In this document: piece after piece, positions 28,454 to 36,469 of the stretch
Numbering within the stretch: position 1 is the first letter of the stretch
Layout: every line of letters begins with the position of its first letter
DNA from: Rarobacter incanus
Lineage (GTDB): Bacteria > Actinomycetota > Actinomycetes > Actinomycetales > Cellulomonadaceae
DNA: 64,000 nt
Direction of reading: 5' to 3'
NCBI RefSeq assembly: GCF_006715765.1
Contig: NZ_VFNV01000001.1
Coordinates: forward strand, 1,798,001-1,862,000
The notes under the pieces: generated by a model
Database searches by the model: none
What the model was told of the DNA's origin: nothing
The model's input: the letters and a program-made list of their open reading frames with translations, nothing else
Position numbers and translations under genes: made by a program

Positions 28454-30796
28454 ATGAGCGACTTAGCCAAAGATGCCGTCCGCCCCGCGCTGGACACGGT
28501 AGACAACGCCGCCGTGACGCCGGATGAGCCGCAGCCGTACGCGGAGTTGGGGCTGAAGAAGGACGAATACTTGCAGATTCGCGAGCTCCTGGGTCGGCGG
28601 CCCACCGCCGCCGAGTTGGCAATGTACTCGGTTATGTGGTCCGAGCACTGTAGCTATAAGTCGTCCAAGGTTCACCTGCGTAAGTTCGGCGACGCCACAA
28701 CCGATGAGATGAAGTCCCGCCTCCTGGTGGGCATCGGGGAAAACGCCGGGGTCGTCGACATCGGCGATGGCTGGGCCGTGACGTTCAAAGTCGAGAGCCA
28801 CAATCACCCCAGTTTCGTTGAGCCCTATCAGGGGGCGGCCACCGGAGTGGGCGGCATCGTGCGCGACATCATCTCCATGGGGGCGCGGCCCGTGGCGGTC
28901 ATGGATCAACTGCGGTTCGGCGCAGTGGACCACCCCGACACCGCCCGCGTGGTGCACGGCGTGGTGTCCGGAGTCGGCGGTTATGGCAACTGCCTCGGCT
29001 TGCCGAACATAGGCGGTGAGTTGGTATTTGACTCGTCGTACCAGGGGAATCCGTTGGTCAACGCGCTGTGCCTGGGCGTATTGCGGCATGAGGACATCCA
29101 CCTGGCAAGCGCGACCGGGGTCGGCAACAAGGTGATCCTGTTCGGCGCCCGCACCGGCGGCGACGGCATCGGGGGCGCTTCCATCCTGGCGTCGGAAACC
29201 TTCGAGGATGGCGTTCCGGCCAAGCGACCCAGCGTGCAGGTCGGCGACCCGTTTATGGAAAAGGTCCTGATCGAATGCTGCCTGGAACTGTTCGCCGCGG
29301 GCGTGGTTGAAGGCATCCAGGACTTGGGCGCCGCTGGGATCTCCTGCGCAACCTCCGAACTGGCCTCCAACGGCGACGGCGGTATGCACGTTTGGCTCGA
29401 CGACGTCTTGCTGCGGGACCCCACGCTCAACGCCGGGGAAATCCTGATGAGCGAATCCCAGGAACGCATGATGGCGGTCGTTCACCCCGCCAAGCTCGCT
29501 CAGTTCATGCAGATCACGAAGAAATGGGACGTCGAATCGTCGGTCATCGGCGAGGTCAACGACTCCGGTCGGCTGACCATTGATCACCACGGCGAGCGGA
29601 TCGTCGACGTCGATCCGCGCACGGTTGCGCACGAGGGTCCGGTCTACGACCGCCCCTACGCCCGCCCGGCCTGGCAGGACGCGCTCAACCTGGATTCGAT
29701 CTCGACTTCCGCGGGCAAGGCGCGGTTTGCGCGCCCCGCGGGCGGCGACCAGCTTCGCTCCTCCGCTCTGGAGTTGTTGGGGTCGCCGAACCTTGCATCC
29801 AAATCCTGGGTGACAGATCAGTACGACCGCTTTGTGCAGGGTAATACGGCGCAGGCGCAGCCGGACGATTCGGGCATTATCAGAGTGGACGAGGCCACCG
29901 GGCTCGGGGTGGCGCTGGCGACCGACGCGAACGGGCGCTACGCCAAACTCGATCCTCGTACCGGGGCGCAGTTGGCGCTCGTGGAGGCATACCGCAACGT
30001 TGCATCGGTCGGCGCGGAACCTCTCGCGATCACCGACTGCCTCAACTTCGGGACGCCGGAACACCCGGACAGCATGTGGCAGCTCGTGGAGGCGATCGAG
30101 GGACTGGCGGATGGCTGCCGGGAGCTGGGCGTACCCGTTACCGGCGGAAATGTGTCGCTTTACAACACGACGGGCGACCCGGGGGAGCGGGACTCGTCCA
30201 TTCATCCAACGCCGGTGGTCGGGGTGCTGGGCCTCCTGGAGGACGTGAGCACGGCGATCCCGATGGGTTGGAACGCGGCGGGATTGAACGTCCTCCTGCT
30301 CGGCGTGACGCGGCCGGAGCTTGACGGGTCGGCGTGGGCCGAGGTCGCGCACGCACACCTGGGCGGGGTCCCTCCGATCGTCGATTTCGCGGCCGAGGAA
30401 GCGCTGGCCGATTTGCTCACTTCCGCACGCCGTCGCGGCCTGGTCGCGGGCAGCCACGACCTGTCTGAGGGCGGACTGATCCAGGCGCTCATCGAGGCGA
30501 GCCTGCGTCACGGGTTCGGGGTGCGCGTTTCTGTGGACCCGGTGACCGAGCGCGACTCTGTTGACGAGTTCGAGGCGCTGTTTTCGGAGTCGACGGCGCG
30601 CATTCTTGTGGGAGTCACCGACCGTAACCTTGCCGCATTCATCGAGTTGGCCGCTTCGGTCGGGGTGCCGCTCGCCGCGCTGGGTCGTACCACCGCCAAG
30701 CAGGATGCGTCGATTGAGGTGGTCGGGCAGTTCATCATAGGTTTGGACGAGGCCCGCTCGCGCTTTGAGCAGACCTTGCCGTCGTTGTTCGCGTAG
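28454..30796 (+). CDS. purL: FGAM synthetase large subunit PurL
   Basis: ATP-dependent conversion of FGAR to FGAM with ammonia from PurQ. 780 aa, the small PurL form that needs separate PurS and PurQ, both encoded at 17.3-18.3 kb. [12 protein letters not shown] near 62-73, [24 protein letters not shown] near 115-138, [20 protein letters not shown], and [12 protein letters not shown] near 564 are seen, with the two AIRS-like halves intact. ATG 28454 has GAGGGAAG about 6 nt upstream. Confidence 0.97.
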   Translation: MSDLAKDAVRPALDTVDNAAVTPDEPQPYAELGLKKDEYLQIRELLGRRPTAAELAMYSVMWSEHCSYKSSKVHLRKFGDATTDEMKSRLLVGIGENAGVVDIGDGWAVTFKVESHNHPSFVEPYQGAATGVGGIVRDIISMGARPVAVMDQLRFGAVDHPDTARVVHGVVSGVGGYGNCLGLPNIGGELVFDSSYQGNPLVNALCLGVLRHEDIHLASATGVGNKVILFGARTGGDGIGGASILASETFEDGVPAKRPSVQVGDPFMEKVLIECCLELFAAGVVEGIQDLGAAGISCATSELASNGDGGMHVWLDDVLLRDPTLNAGEILMSESQERMMAVVHPAKLAQFMQITKKWDVESSVIGEVNDSGRLTIDHHGERIVDVDPRTVAHEGPVYDRPYARPAWQDALNLDSISTSAGKARFARPAGGDQLRSSALELLGSPNLASKSWVTDQYDRFVQGNTAQAQPDDSGIIRVDEATGLGVALATDANGRYAKLDPRTGAQLALVEAYRNVASVGAEPLAITDCLNFGTPEHPDSMWQLVEAIEGLADGCRELGVPVTGGNVSLYNTTGDPGERDSSIHPTPVVGVLGLLEDVSTAIPMGWNAAGLNVLLLGVTRPELDGSAWAEVAHAHLGGVPPIVDFAAEEALADLLTSARRRGLVAGSHDLSEGGLIQALIEASLRHGFGVRVSVDPVTERDSVDEFEALFSESTARILVGVTDRNLAAFIELAASVGVPLAALGRTTAKQDASIEVVGQFIIGLDEARSRFEQTLPSLFA

Positions 30797-30807
30797 AAGG
30801 TCGCGAA

Positions 30808-30868
30808 GCGGGCGTTTTCCCCGCGCCGGCGTGCGGATTGCGCGCCGCCAGTCTCGACTGAAGTCGAG
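30808..30868 (+). terminator. Two small inverted repeats after purL
   Basis: GCGGG-CGTTTT-CCCCGC at about 30810-30826, and CTCGACT-GA-AGTCGAG at 30853-30868. Either may end the purL transcript; neither has a T run. Confidence 0.35.
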
Positions 30869-30912
30869 GGCCGCGGTGACTGCGGGTCGTGCGGGCTGCG
30901 GGCAAATCTCGC

Positions 30913-30927
30913 GTTCAAGTATTGAAC
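30913..30927. promoter_or_regulatory. Palindrome GTTCAA-GTA-TTGAAC upstream of the gene at 31002
   Basis: Perfect 6-bp arms with a 3-nt centre, 75-90 bp upstream of the next start and upstream of a GATACT box (30957-30962). A candidate operator. Confidence 0.35.
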
Positions 30928-31001
30928 GATGCTGAAGGGCTTTGTCGTACGCTGCCGATACTCTGGTTCATCAAGGCGGTCGACACTGGAGGTGCGCAGA
31001 G

Positions 31002-31634
31002 ATGCCAATAACGTTATCGACGGCGGAACTCTTCTCGGCTTTTCTCGAGATCGTTGAGGCATCAGAGCAGTTGCCCCCGATCCTGGCCGAAGACGTCCGG
31101 TTCTCGTTCGTTTCCAGCGTGCTCGAATCGTTTCGCGCGGAGGGCCTGCACGGCCTGCAGGAACGGGGGCTCATCCGGGTGGCGGCAACGGTCGAACTGG
31201 ACCCATTTTTGCGCGCGGTGCTGCGCACCATCCGCATCGCTGACGTGCGCATCGACATTCGCGTAGAAGTGACGGGGCGTGGTATCGGGGCTTCGGTGCC
31301 ATTTCTGTCCGCCTTCGGTTTCGATTCCGGAGAGTCGATGTGGACGATCCTGCGCAATTCGACCGACGGCCTCAACGGACTGCACGCGGCCGCACGCGAC
31401 AGCGCACTTGCCAGCATCAATGAGACGGTAGCGGCAGCATTCGACGGCACGGACGACGGAACCGCGCTGACCGTTTACGTCCTCAAGAAGATGGTGGGGC
31501 GCACCGAGGCGCTGGAAGTGGCGCGCGGCAGGACGCTGCGCGGCGACATCGAGGGAGTCGGAACCCAATCGCACTTCCGGCCGGTGGGCGAGGCGATGAT
31601 GTGGGATCCCCAGTTGCTCCGCGCAAGCAACTGA
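31002..31634 (+). CDS. Unrecognised cytoplasmic protein, weakly EspG-like layout
   Basis: 210 aa, no signal peptide, TM segment or Cys pair. ATG 31002 with TGGAGGTG about 8 nt upstream fixes the start. The order short strand/helix (LPPILAEDVRF), then ERGLIRVAATVELDPFLRAVLRTI, then RIDIRVEVTG recalls EspG-type ESX-secretion chaperones in length and pattern, but no ESX, WXG100 or EccC gene is nearby, so this is only a suggestion. The rest (SESMWTILRNSTDGLNGLHAAAR-like helix, GRTLRGDIEGVGTQSHFRP at the end) gives no function. It appears monocistronic. Confidence 0.7.
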   Translation: MPITLSTAELFSAFLEIVEASEQLPPILAEDVRFSFVSSVLESFRAEGLHGLQERGLIRVAATVELDPFLRAVLRTIRIADVRIDIRVEVTGRGIGASVPFLSAFGFDSGESMWTILRNSTDGLNGLHAAARDSALASINETVAAAFDGTDDGTALTVYVLKKMVGRTEALEVARGRTLRGDIEGVGTQSHFRPVGEAMMWDPQLLRASN

Positions 31635-31675
31635 CTTCCCGTCACGGCGCGGCGGATGCGGGTCGGCGCGGACCT

Positions 31676-32656
31676 CTAGGCGGCATCCCGGCGTTGGAAC
31701 ACTATGGCACCGGCGACCGCGACAACCACGGCAAGAACTGCTAGGTAGATCAACGACTCGCCCTGGTAGACGTGGTACAGCTTCGGGGTGCATCCGTTCA
31801 TCGCATCAAAGTTCGTGCACACCTCGTAGGCTTCAAACTCCCATTTGCCGTTGAGCCACGCATAGAGCCTTGGCGTGGTGGCGAATCGCCAGCCGCTCCG
31901 GATGGCGTGCGTCGCGTAGAGGTCTGCCACCGTCCACATCAGCACGGCGCCCATCGCGATCGCCGCGTGACGCGCGAGGGTTGCGATCCCGTACCCGATC
32001 AGCACAAAGAGCACCAGGAGGACGAGCGCCCGCAAGCCGGTTTTGAGGGCGTCGTTTGCCAGCGTGGAAGCGTTGGCTTCCAATGCGCCGTTGTACCGTG
32101 CGATCGCGTACACGATCCCGAGGTTCGAGCCGACTACGACGATTCCGGCCGCGACGAGTGCCAGTAGAAGGGCCGTCAACTTGCTTGAATAGACGCGCAT
32201 GCGCCGCGGTTCGAACGTCAACCAATTACTCATGGCACCGGAAGACAGGTCCGCCGTCATGAAGCTGATCGAAATGATCAGTGCGGCTATGAGAAGCGTG
32301 ATCGCTGAAAAGACCATCGAGGGGGTTGCCACATCCGCATACGTGGCGGCGTGCTTCAGGAAATCGTCGATTGTCAGCGCTACGCCCTGATCATCGCAGC
32401 CGAAATCAGCATCCGGGCCCGCCGCCTCTTGTTCCTTCATGCATTGCCCATCCGGCCCGTAGTATTCCGCGTCCAACCGATTGATGTCGTCGAGTTGGGC
32501 TTGGGCGTTCGCGACCTGGGCTGCCGACGGGGGTGCGGTAGACGAGAACACATTCGCAAAGATCAGTGCTTGGCTCAATACCAGGATGGCCAGTCCCGCC
32601 AGGATGAGCCAGCGGTGAGAGAACCGGCGTAACTCCGCCGTCACCAAGCGGATCAT
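31676..32656 (-). CDS. ABC transporter permease (ABC-2 type)
   Basis: 326-aa membrane protein paired with the ATPase at 32653. TM helices at about 15-37, 112-135, 160-185, 205-230, 235-255 and 298-320; a large extracellular loop (about 38-108) has two Cys (GQCMKEQ, FGCDDQ) and a second outer loop has two more (VCTNF, NGCTPK). The ATG overlaps the ATPase stop (ATGA), so the two form one exporter. Substrate unknown; the architecture fits two-component ABC-2 exporters of peptides or lipids. Confidence 0.85.
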   Translation of the reverse strand: MIRLVTAELRRFSHRWLILAGLAILVLSQALIFANVFSSTAPPSAAQVANAQAQLDDINRLDAEYYGPDGQCMKEQEAAGPDADFGCDDQGVALTIDDFLKHAATYADVATPSMVFSAITLLIAALIISISFMTADLSSGAMSNWLTFEPRRMRVYSSKLTALLLALVAAGIVVVGSNLGIVYAIARYNGALEANASTLANDALKTGLRALVLLVLFVLIGYGIATLARHAAIAMGAVLMWTVADLYATHAIRSGWRFATTPRLYAWLNGKWEFEAYEVCTNFDAMNGCTPKLYHVYQGESLIYLAVLAVVVAVAGAIVFQRRDAA

Positions 32657-33666
32657 TTTGCAGCCTCCCCAGCAGTTGCCACGATGGATCGATCATTCGT
32701 CGAGCTGGGGACAGCGGCGGCTGCGCCTCCCCCCGGCACCTCACCTGCGGTGAGTTCCAGGAACAGGGCCTCCAGGGTGTTCCCCTCGCTGGTTAGGCCC
32801 GAGGCGAAGAGGCCATTGCGGGCCAGCGTCTCGTTGACGCGTGCGGGGTCGGCGGCGCCCGTCACGTGCAGTTCTCCGGCGGTGGGACGTACCTGGTATC
32901 CCGCCATCTGTAGCGCGATGAGCCCCGCCGCAATCTCGGTTGGTCGCAACGTCACCTTCACGGTATTGGAACCGCGGGCCGCCAGGAGGTCCGTGACTCG
33001 TCCCTGCGCCACGACGGAGCCCGAACCGATGATCGAAACGGTGTCCGCAACCAATTCGACCTCGGACAGAATGTGGCTGGAGACGATCACCGTCTTGCCG
33101 GCATCGGCCAGCGAGCGCATCGTTCCGCGAATTTCGCGAATTCCCGCGGGGTCGAGGCCGTTGGTCGGCTCATCGAAGATCAGCAGATCCGGGTCCTTGA
33201 GGAGCGTTGCCGCAACTGCGAGTCTTTGCTTCATTCCCAACGAGTATCCCGCGTAGCGGTTCTTTGCGCGCCCGGTAAGTCCGACCGAGTCTATGACTTC
33301 ATGGACCCGCGCGGCTGGGACCCCGATCGCGATCGAGAGCTGCCGCAGGTTTTCGTATCCCGAGAAATGCGGATAGAACTTCGGCTGTTCGACGATCGCC
33401 CCAATTGCCGGGGTGACCTGGGCCAGGTGCTTCGGCACGGCTCGGCCAAGTATCTCCATGGTCCCGGAATCCGCTCTAATCAGCCCGAGGAGCATGCGGA
33501 TCGTGGTGGTCTTCCCGGAGCCGTTTGGGCCTAGGAATCCATGCACCCCGTGCGCAGGAACGTCCAGATCGAGGTTATTGACCGCAATGACCTTGCGACC
33601 GGTGAAGGTGCGATATGTCTTGCGCAATCCGCGGGTGACAACCGCGCAATGGTCGAATGTGGACAT
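32653..33666 (-). CDS. ABC transporter ATP-binding protein (ABC-2 exporter)
   Basis: 337-aa ATPase of the CcmA/NatA type. Walker A GPNGSGKTT at about 47-55, Q-loop EQPKFYPHFS, signature YSLGMKQRLAVA at about 140-151, Walker B LLIFDEPTNGLDP at about 160-172, H-loop SSHILSEVE. C-terminal 100 residues form the regulatory extension usual in this group, ending in a low-complexity Gly/Ala tail. ATG 33666 is chosen since upstream frame is antisense-like. Cotranslated with the permease at 31676. Confidence 0.92.
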   Translation of the reverse strand: MSTFDHCAVVTRGLRKTYRTFTGRKVIAVNNLDLDVPAHGVHGFLGPNGSGKTTTIRMLLGLIRADSGTMEILGRAVPKHLAQVTPAIGAIVEQPKFYPHFSGYENLRQLSIAIGVPAARVHEVIDSVGLTGRAKNRYAGYSLGMKQRLAVAATLLKDPDLLIFDEPTNGLDPAGIREIRGTMRSLADAGKTVIVSSHILSEVELVADTVSIIGSGSVVAQGRVTDLLAARGSNTVKVTLRPTEIAAGLIALQMAGYQVRPTAGELHVTGAADPARVNETLARNGLFASGLTSEGNTLEALFLELTAGEVPGGGAAAAVPSSTNDRSIVATAGEAAK

Positions 33667-33765
33667 AGGGACGCGCCCCCTTGCGTCGTGATGATGGACC
33701 TTTGGTTCCAGGTTCCCGTGAACACGATACATGGGGGCGCGCTGTGCCGTCTGGCGGCGCTGGGT

Positions 33766-34596
33766 TTAGGCAGTCGCCAGGAACTCCCTGATCGGGGTGT
33801 TGACCCAGGCTGACCACGAGCCGGGGTATAGAGCCGCGCGGTATCCGGCAATGGTCAATGCCAGGACCTCGTGGGCGGCGGCGATTCCCGATGTGCAGTA
33901 GACCGCGACCGGGGTCGAGGGGTCGAGTCCCAGCGCGCTGAAGCGGGTGCGAAGCTGATCGGCGTCCTTGAGGGTTCCGTCTTCGTTGATGTTGAACGTG
34001 GTGGGCACGCTCAGCGCGCCGGGTATGTGCCCGCCGCGCGGCTCACCTATGTCCGCAATGCCGTGGAAGTGTTCTGTGGCACGTGCGTCGAGGAGCGCCC
34101 TGCGCGCTGCCACCGCCGGAATCTCGTCCGTTTCGAGTGCGTCGAGGTGACCGTATCTCAACGTTGCGGTTCCGGGCCGCACGAACGGGGTCCCAGCCTC
34201 CAGCTTGCCGCCCGCGGCGCGCCAGCCGGCGAGCGCGCCGTCCAGAATGCGGACCTTCTTGAGGCCTGCGTGTCGCAGCACCCACCAGGCGCGGGCGGCG
34301 GAGATTGAGGAGTTGTCGTCGTAGACGACGACCTCGTCCTCATCGCTGATTCCCCACCGGCGCACGGCCGATTGCAGCAGGTCGAGCGGCGGAAGGGGGT
34401 GACGTCCCTCGCTGCGGGCGCCCCGGAACGCGAGTTCGGTTTCGAGGTCGACGTATACGGCCTCCGGCAGGTGGCCGGAAACATAGTCGGCCTGGCCGTT
34501 CGGGGCGATCGGGCGCCAGCGAACGTCGAGAATGCGCGGCGCCTTGCCGCGGGAGATGAGGCGCTTGAGCTGGGCGGGGGTAATGAGATGCGTCAT
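33766..34596 (-). CDS. sseA: Thiosulfate/3-mercaptopyruvate sulfurtransferase
   Basis: 276-aa tandem rhodanese. The N-terminal domain (ILDVRWRP, GHLPEAVYVDLE, DEVVVYDDNSS) is inactive in type, and the C-terminal domain carries the active Cys in VAVYCTSGIAAAHE near 236. LDARATEHFHG and HIPGALSVP are standard. CTSGI-type loops fit either thiosulfate or mercaptopyruvate as donor; the choice is open. Monocistronic. Confidence 0.9.
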   Translation of the reverse strand: MTHLITPAQLKRLISRGKAPRILDVRWRPIAPNGQADYVSGHLPEAVYVDLETELAFRGARSEGRHPLPPLDLLQSAVRRWGISDEDEVVVYDDNSSISAARAWWVLRHAGLKKVRILDGALAGWRAAGGKLEAGTPFVRPGTATLRYGHLDALETDEIPAVAARRALLDARATEHFHGIADIGEPRGGHIPGALSVPTTFNINEDGTLKDADQLRTRFSALGLDPSTPVAVYCTSGIAAAHEVLALTIAGYRAALYPGSWSAWVNTPIREFLATA

Positions 34597-35061
34597 GGCG
34601 GATGTCCTTTTGCGAAAGTCTGGGTGCCCCAGTGGGCGGGCCGGATGGTGCGATGCACGCTCGCGGCCGAACGGGAATGTGGTGCCACGGATGGGATCCG
34701 GGCAAAGAAATACCTGCGCGGTGCGGTTGCTGCCAGCGCAGGTTGGTCGATCAGTTGTCTCGCTGGAATAAGCGGAGATGATCGGCTATCACGCGGCTGG
34801 ACAGGGACGACAGCAGTCGTCCATGGGCATGCACATTCGGGACATTCGACAACAGGGGGAAACGCGGACGAAAGACAGGGATACCGAGCGGGTACCGGAC
34901 TGTGTGCGTGCGTTTGCCATGTAAGTAGGATAGAGGCGGTGACCGCGACTGTCCATCCCCCATATCAATCTGTGAGATGAGCGGCGGGAATGTGGCATTC
35001 TCGGCGCGGGAGGATGCGATTTGTACGCAATTTGTCTCGCCATGTGGACAGGGTGTGAGGT
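34597..35061. other. 465-bp intergenic region with hairpins and a possible 13-codon ORF
   Basis: No gene of normal size is supported. Visible structure: an 8-bp inverted repeat (34712-34719 with 34736-34743) followed on the minus strand by a T-rich run (ATTTCTTTG), which looks like a minus-strand terminator; a 7-bp hairpin GGACGAC-AGCA-GTCGTCC (34805-34822); and a short leaderless-type ORF at 34939. An unannotated small RNA could lie here. Confidence 0.4.
34939..34980 (+). CDS. Possible leaderless 13-codon ORF
   Basis: TAGGAT (34926-34931), 7-nt spacer, GTG, 12 further codons (VTATVHPPYQSVR) and TGA. The box-to-start spacing matches the window's leaderless genes. It lies 81 nt upstream of the sterol-carrier-like gene. 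No regulatory amino-acid run is seen, so translation is the only suggestion. Confidence 0.25.
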   Translation: MTATVHPPYQSVR

Positions 35062-35409
35062 GTGCGGAAGACGATAGAGCCTGAGCGGGGGATCGCCGCC
35101 GTTGCTCGGTGGCGAGACGGCGATTCCTCACGAGCGACAATGACGATTGCGGTGCGCTATACGCTCGAGGAACTTGCCCGGCGCGTGCCGGGCAACAGCG
35201 TCGAGGTGAGGGTGCCTCCCTATGCTGCCGTGCAGTGCATTCCAGGGCCCCGGCATACTCGCGGAACGCCTCCCAATGTCGTGGAGATGGACGCGCAGGT
35301 GTGGCTCGAGTTGGCGACGGGTGCGACCACCTGGTCCGCCGCCTACGGTGCAGGAAGGGTACGCGCATCCGGAACGCGTGCCTCGCTGGAGGACGTGCTG
35401 CCGGTGTGA
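35062..35409 (+). CDS. Sterol-carrier-family protein (actinobacterial SCP-like)
   Basis: 115-aa protein of a conserved actinobacterial family annotated as sterol carrier family or SCP2-like. The characteristic run is AVRYTLEELARRVPGNSVEVRVPPY, then AVQCIPGPRHTRGTPPNVVEMDA and the end ASGTRASLEDVLPV. Small cytoplasmic protein; ligand unknown, lipid binding is inferred from fold. Commonly found near purF in actinobacteria (general knowledge), as here. GTG 35062 with GAGG just upstream. Confidence 0.85.
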   Translation: MRKTIEPERGIAAVARWRDGDSSRATMTIAVRYTLEELARRVPGNSVEVRVPPYAAVQCIPGPRHTRGTPPNVVEMDAQVWLELATGATTWSAAYGAGRVRASGTRASLEDVLPV

Positions 35410-35438
35410 GGGGGCCTCGTCGGTAGAAATCATCCAAC

Positions 35439-35444
35439 TACGAT
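35439..35444 (+). promoter_or_regulatory. -10 box TACGAT of a probable leaderless transcript
   Basis: TACGAT with an 8-nt spacer to the ATG at 35453; no Shine-Dalgarno. Confidence 0.5.
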
Positions 35445-35452
35445 TGTTGGCC

Positions 35453-35740
35453 ATGAGCACTAGTAACGATGCACGCGACCCGCAGGGCCACGTCCCGCCA
35501 TCGGAATCCGACGAACCGCAGGTCGTTACGCCGCGACGGGCCCCCAGGTTTGGCAGGTTTGTGGCCTGTGGAGCGGTTGTGGGGGCGGTTCTGGGTGCGC
35601 TCGCGTCGCTCATCGCGGGGCTGGCCACGGGGCATTCGCAGAATGCTGGCGCTATCGCCTTATTCTGCGCGGCAGGGCTTGCCGCGGTGGGTGCCTTGGT
35701 GGCGGCCGGCATCGCCCTTTATTGGGACGGTAGGTCTTAG
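35453..35740 (+). CDS. Small two-helix membrane protein
   Basis: 95 aa. Residues 1-32 are polar and charged (RDPQGHVPPSESDEPQ); two TM helices at about 36-58 and 66-89 with a short loop, ending in a polar YWDGRS. Function unknown. The shorter start at ATG 35453, directly behind a -10-like box, is preferred to the 77 extra codons upstream, which overlap the SCP-like gene in another frame. Probably a conserved actinobacterial membrane protein of the purF region. Confidence 0.65.
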   Translation: MSTSNDARDPQGHVPPSESDEPQVVTPRRAPRFGRFVACGAVVGAVLGALASLIAGLATGHSQNAGAIALFCAAGLAAVGALVAAGIALYWDGRS

Positions 35741-35884
35741 GGTGTCACCCCCGCTGTGAAGTTACGCGCGATGAAGCGGGCATGTCGGGGATGATTTGCG
35801 CGGGTTCTTTGCGTGCCGAAACGAGTGCGAGGGGCGCTTGGTGCGGCCCGGCCCGTCTGATGTCTGGTGCTCGCCCTGGCGGTT

Positions 35885-35960
35885 CGGTCACGGGTTCGGT
35901 TCTTTGTTCGGTTCTTCGTTCGGTTCTGCGTTCGGTTCTGCGTTCGGTTCTTTGTTGGGT
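35885..35960. repeat. 12-bp tandem repeat, TTCGGTTCTNNG type
   Basis: Consecutive imperfect copies of a TTCGGTTCTTTG/TTCGGTTCTGCG unit, about six copies. Confidence 0.8.
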
Positions 35961-36065
35961 CCCCGCTGGCGCCACGACGTTGGTCGGCATCCTGTTTGGC
36001 CCCACGGTGCAGGGGTGCGACGCAGTGGGGGTTCTCCATGCGGGGCACTGGCCACGGGCGCGTTG

Positions 36066-36262
36066 GCGGCTGTGCGCTGGGCACATGGGCGACTGTGGCG
36101 GCTGTGCGCGTGGGCACATGGGCGACTGGGGCAGCTGTGCGCTGGGCACATGGGCGACTGGGGCAGCTGTGCGCTGGGCACATGGGCGACTGGGGCAGCT
36201 GTGCGCTGGGCACATGGGCGACTGGGGCAGCTGTGCGCTGGGCACATGGGCGACTGGGGCGG
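36066..36262. repeat. 33-bp tandem repeat, about six copies
   Basis: Unit begins GCAGCTGTGCGCTGGGCACA and is 33 bp; the central copies are identical and the outer copies diverged. Contiguous units, no spacers, so not CRISPR. Multiples of three bases in length. Confidence 0.9.
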
Positions 36263-36469
36263 CTGGGCGGCTGGGTGCTGGTGGGGCGGCTGTGCTCTGA
36301 CGGGGGCGGCTGTGTGCTGTGGCGTCGTCTCGGGGTGTCGTGGCGTGTGTTTTGTGGTGAATTTGTTGGGTCTGAAAGTGCTGGTCGCGGTGGCGATTGG
36401 TCGTGGGGTGGGCTGGTTTGGTTGGGCTTTGGGCGCGACAATGTCACAGGCTCATGCAACACTTGTTTC

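Larger units (their letters stand above)
35741..36469. other. 729-bp low-complexity region upstream of the DUF222 gene
   Basis: Open in several frames on both strands only because it is made of repeats (12-bp units at 35885-35960, 33-bp units at 36066-36262). Protein translations of it are repetitive (WAHGRLGQLCAGHMGDW-like) with no family resemblance. I see no supported gene; the DUF222 promoter is likely in its last 100 bp. Confidence 0.5.

Noticed and set aside
28463-30511. 682-residue minus-strand frame over purL
   Set aside because: Exactly antisense to purL; composition is the complement of purL codons and no protein family resemblance is seen.
36066-36262. CRISPR array
   Set aside because: Repeat units are contiguous with no unique spacers, and no cas gene is in the window.
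35867-36469. Upstream 201-codon extension of the DUF222/HNH gene
   Set aside because: It consists of 12-bp and 33-bp repeats whose translation is repetitive and unlike DUF222 proteins. A start inside the repeats cannot be excluded, so the start remains uncertain.
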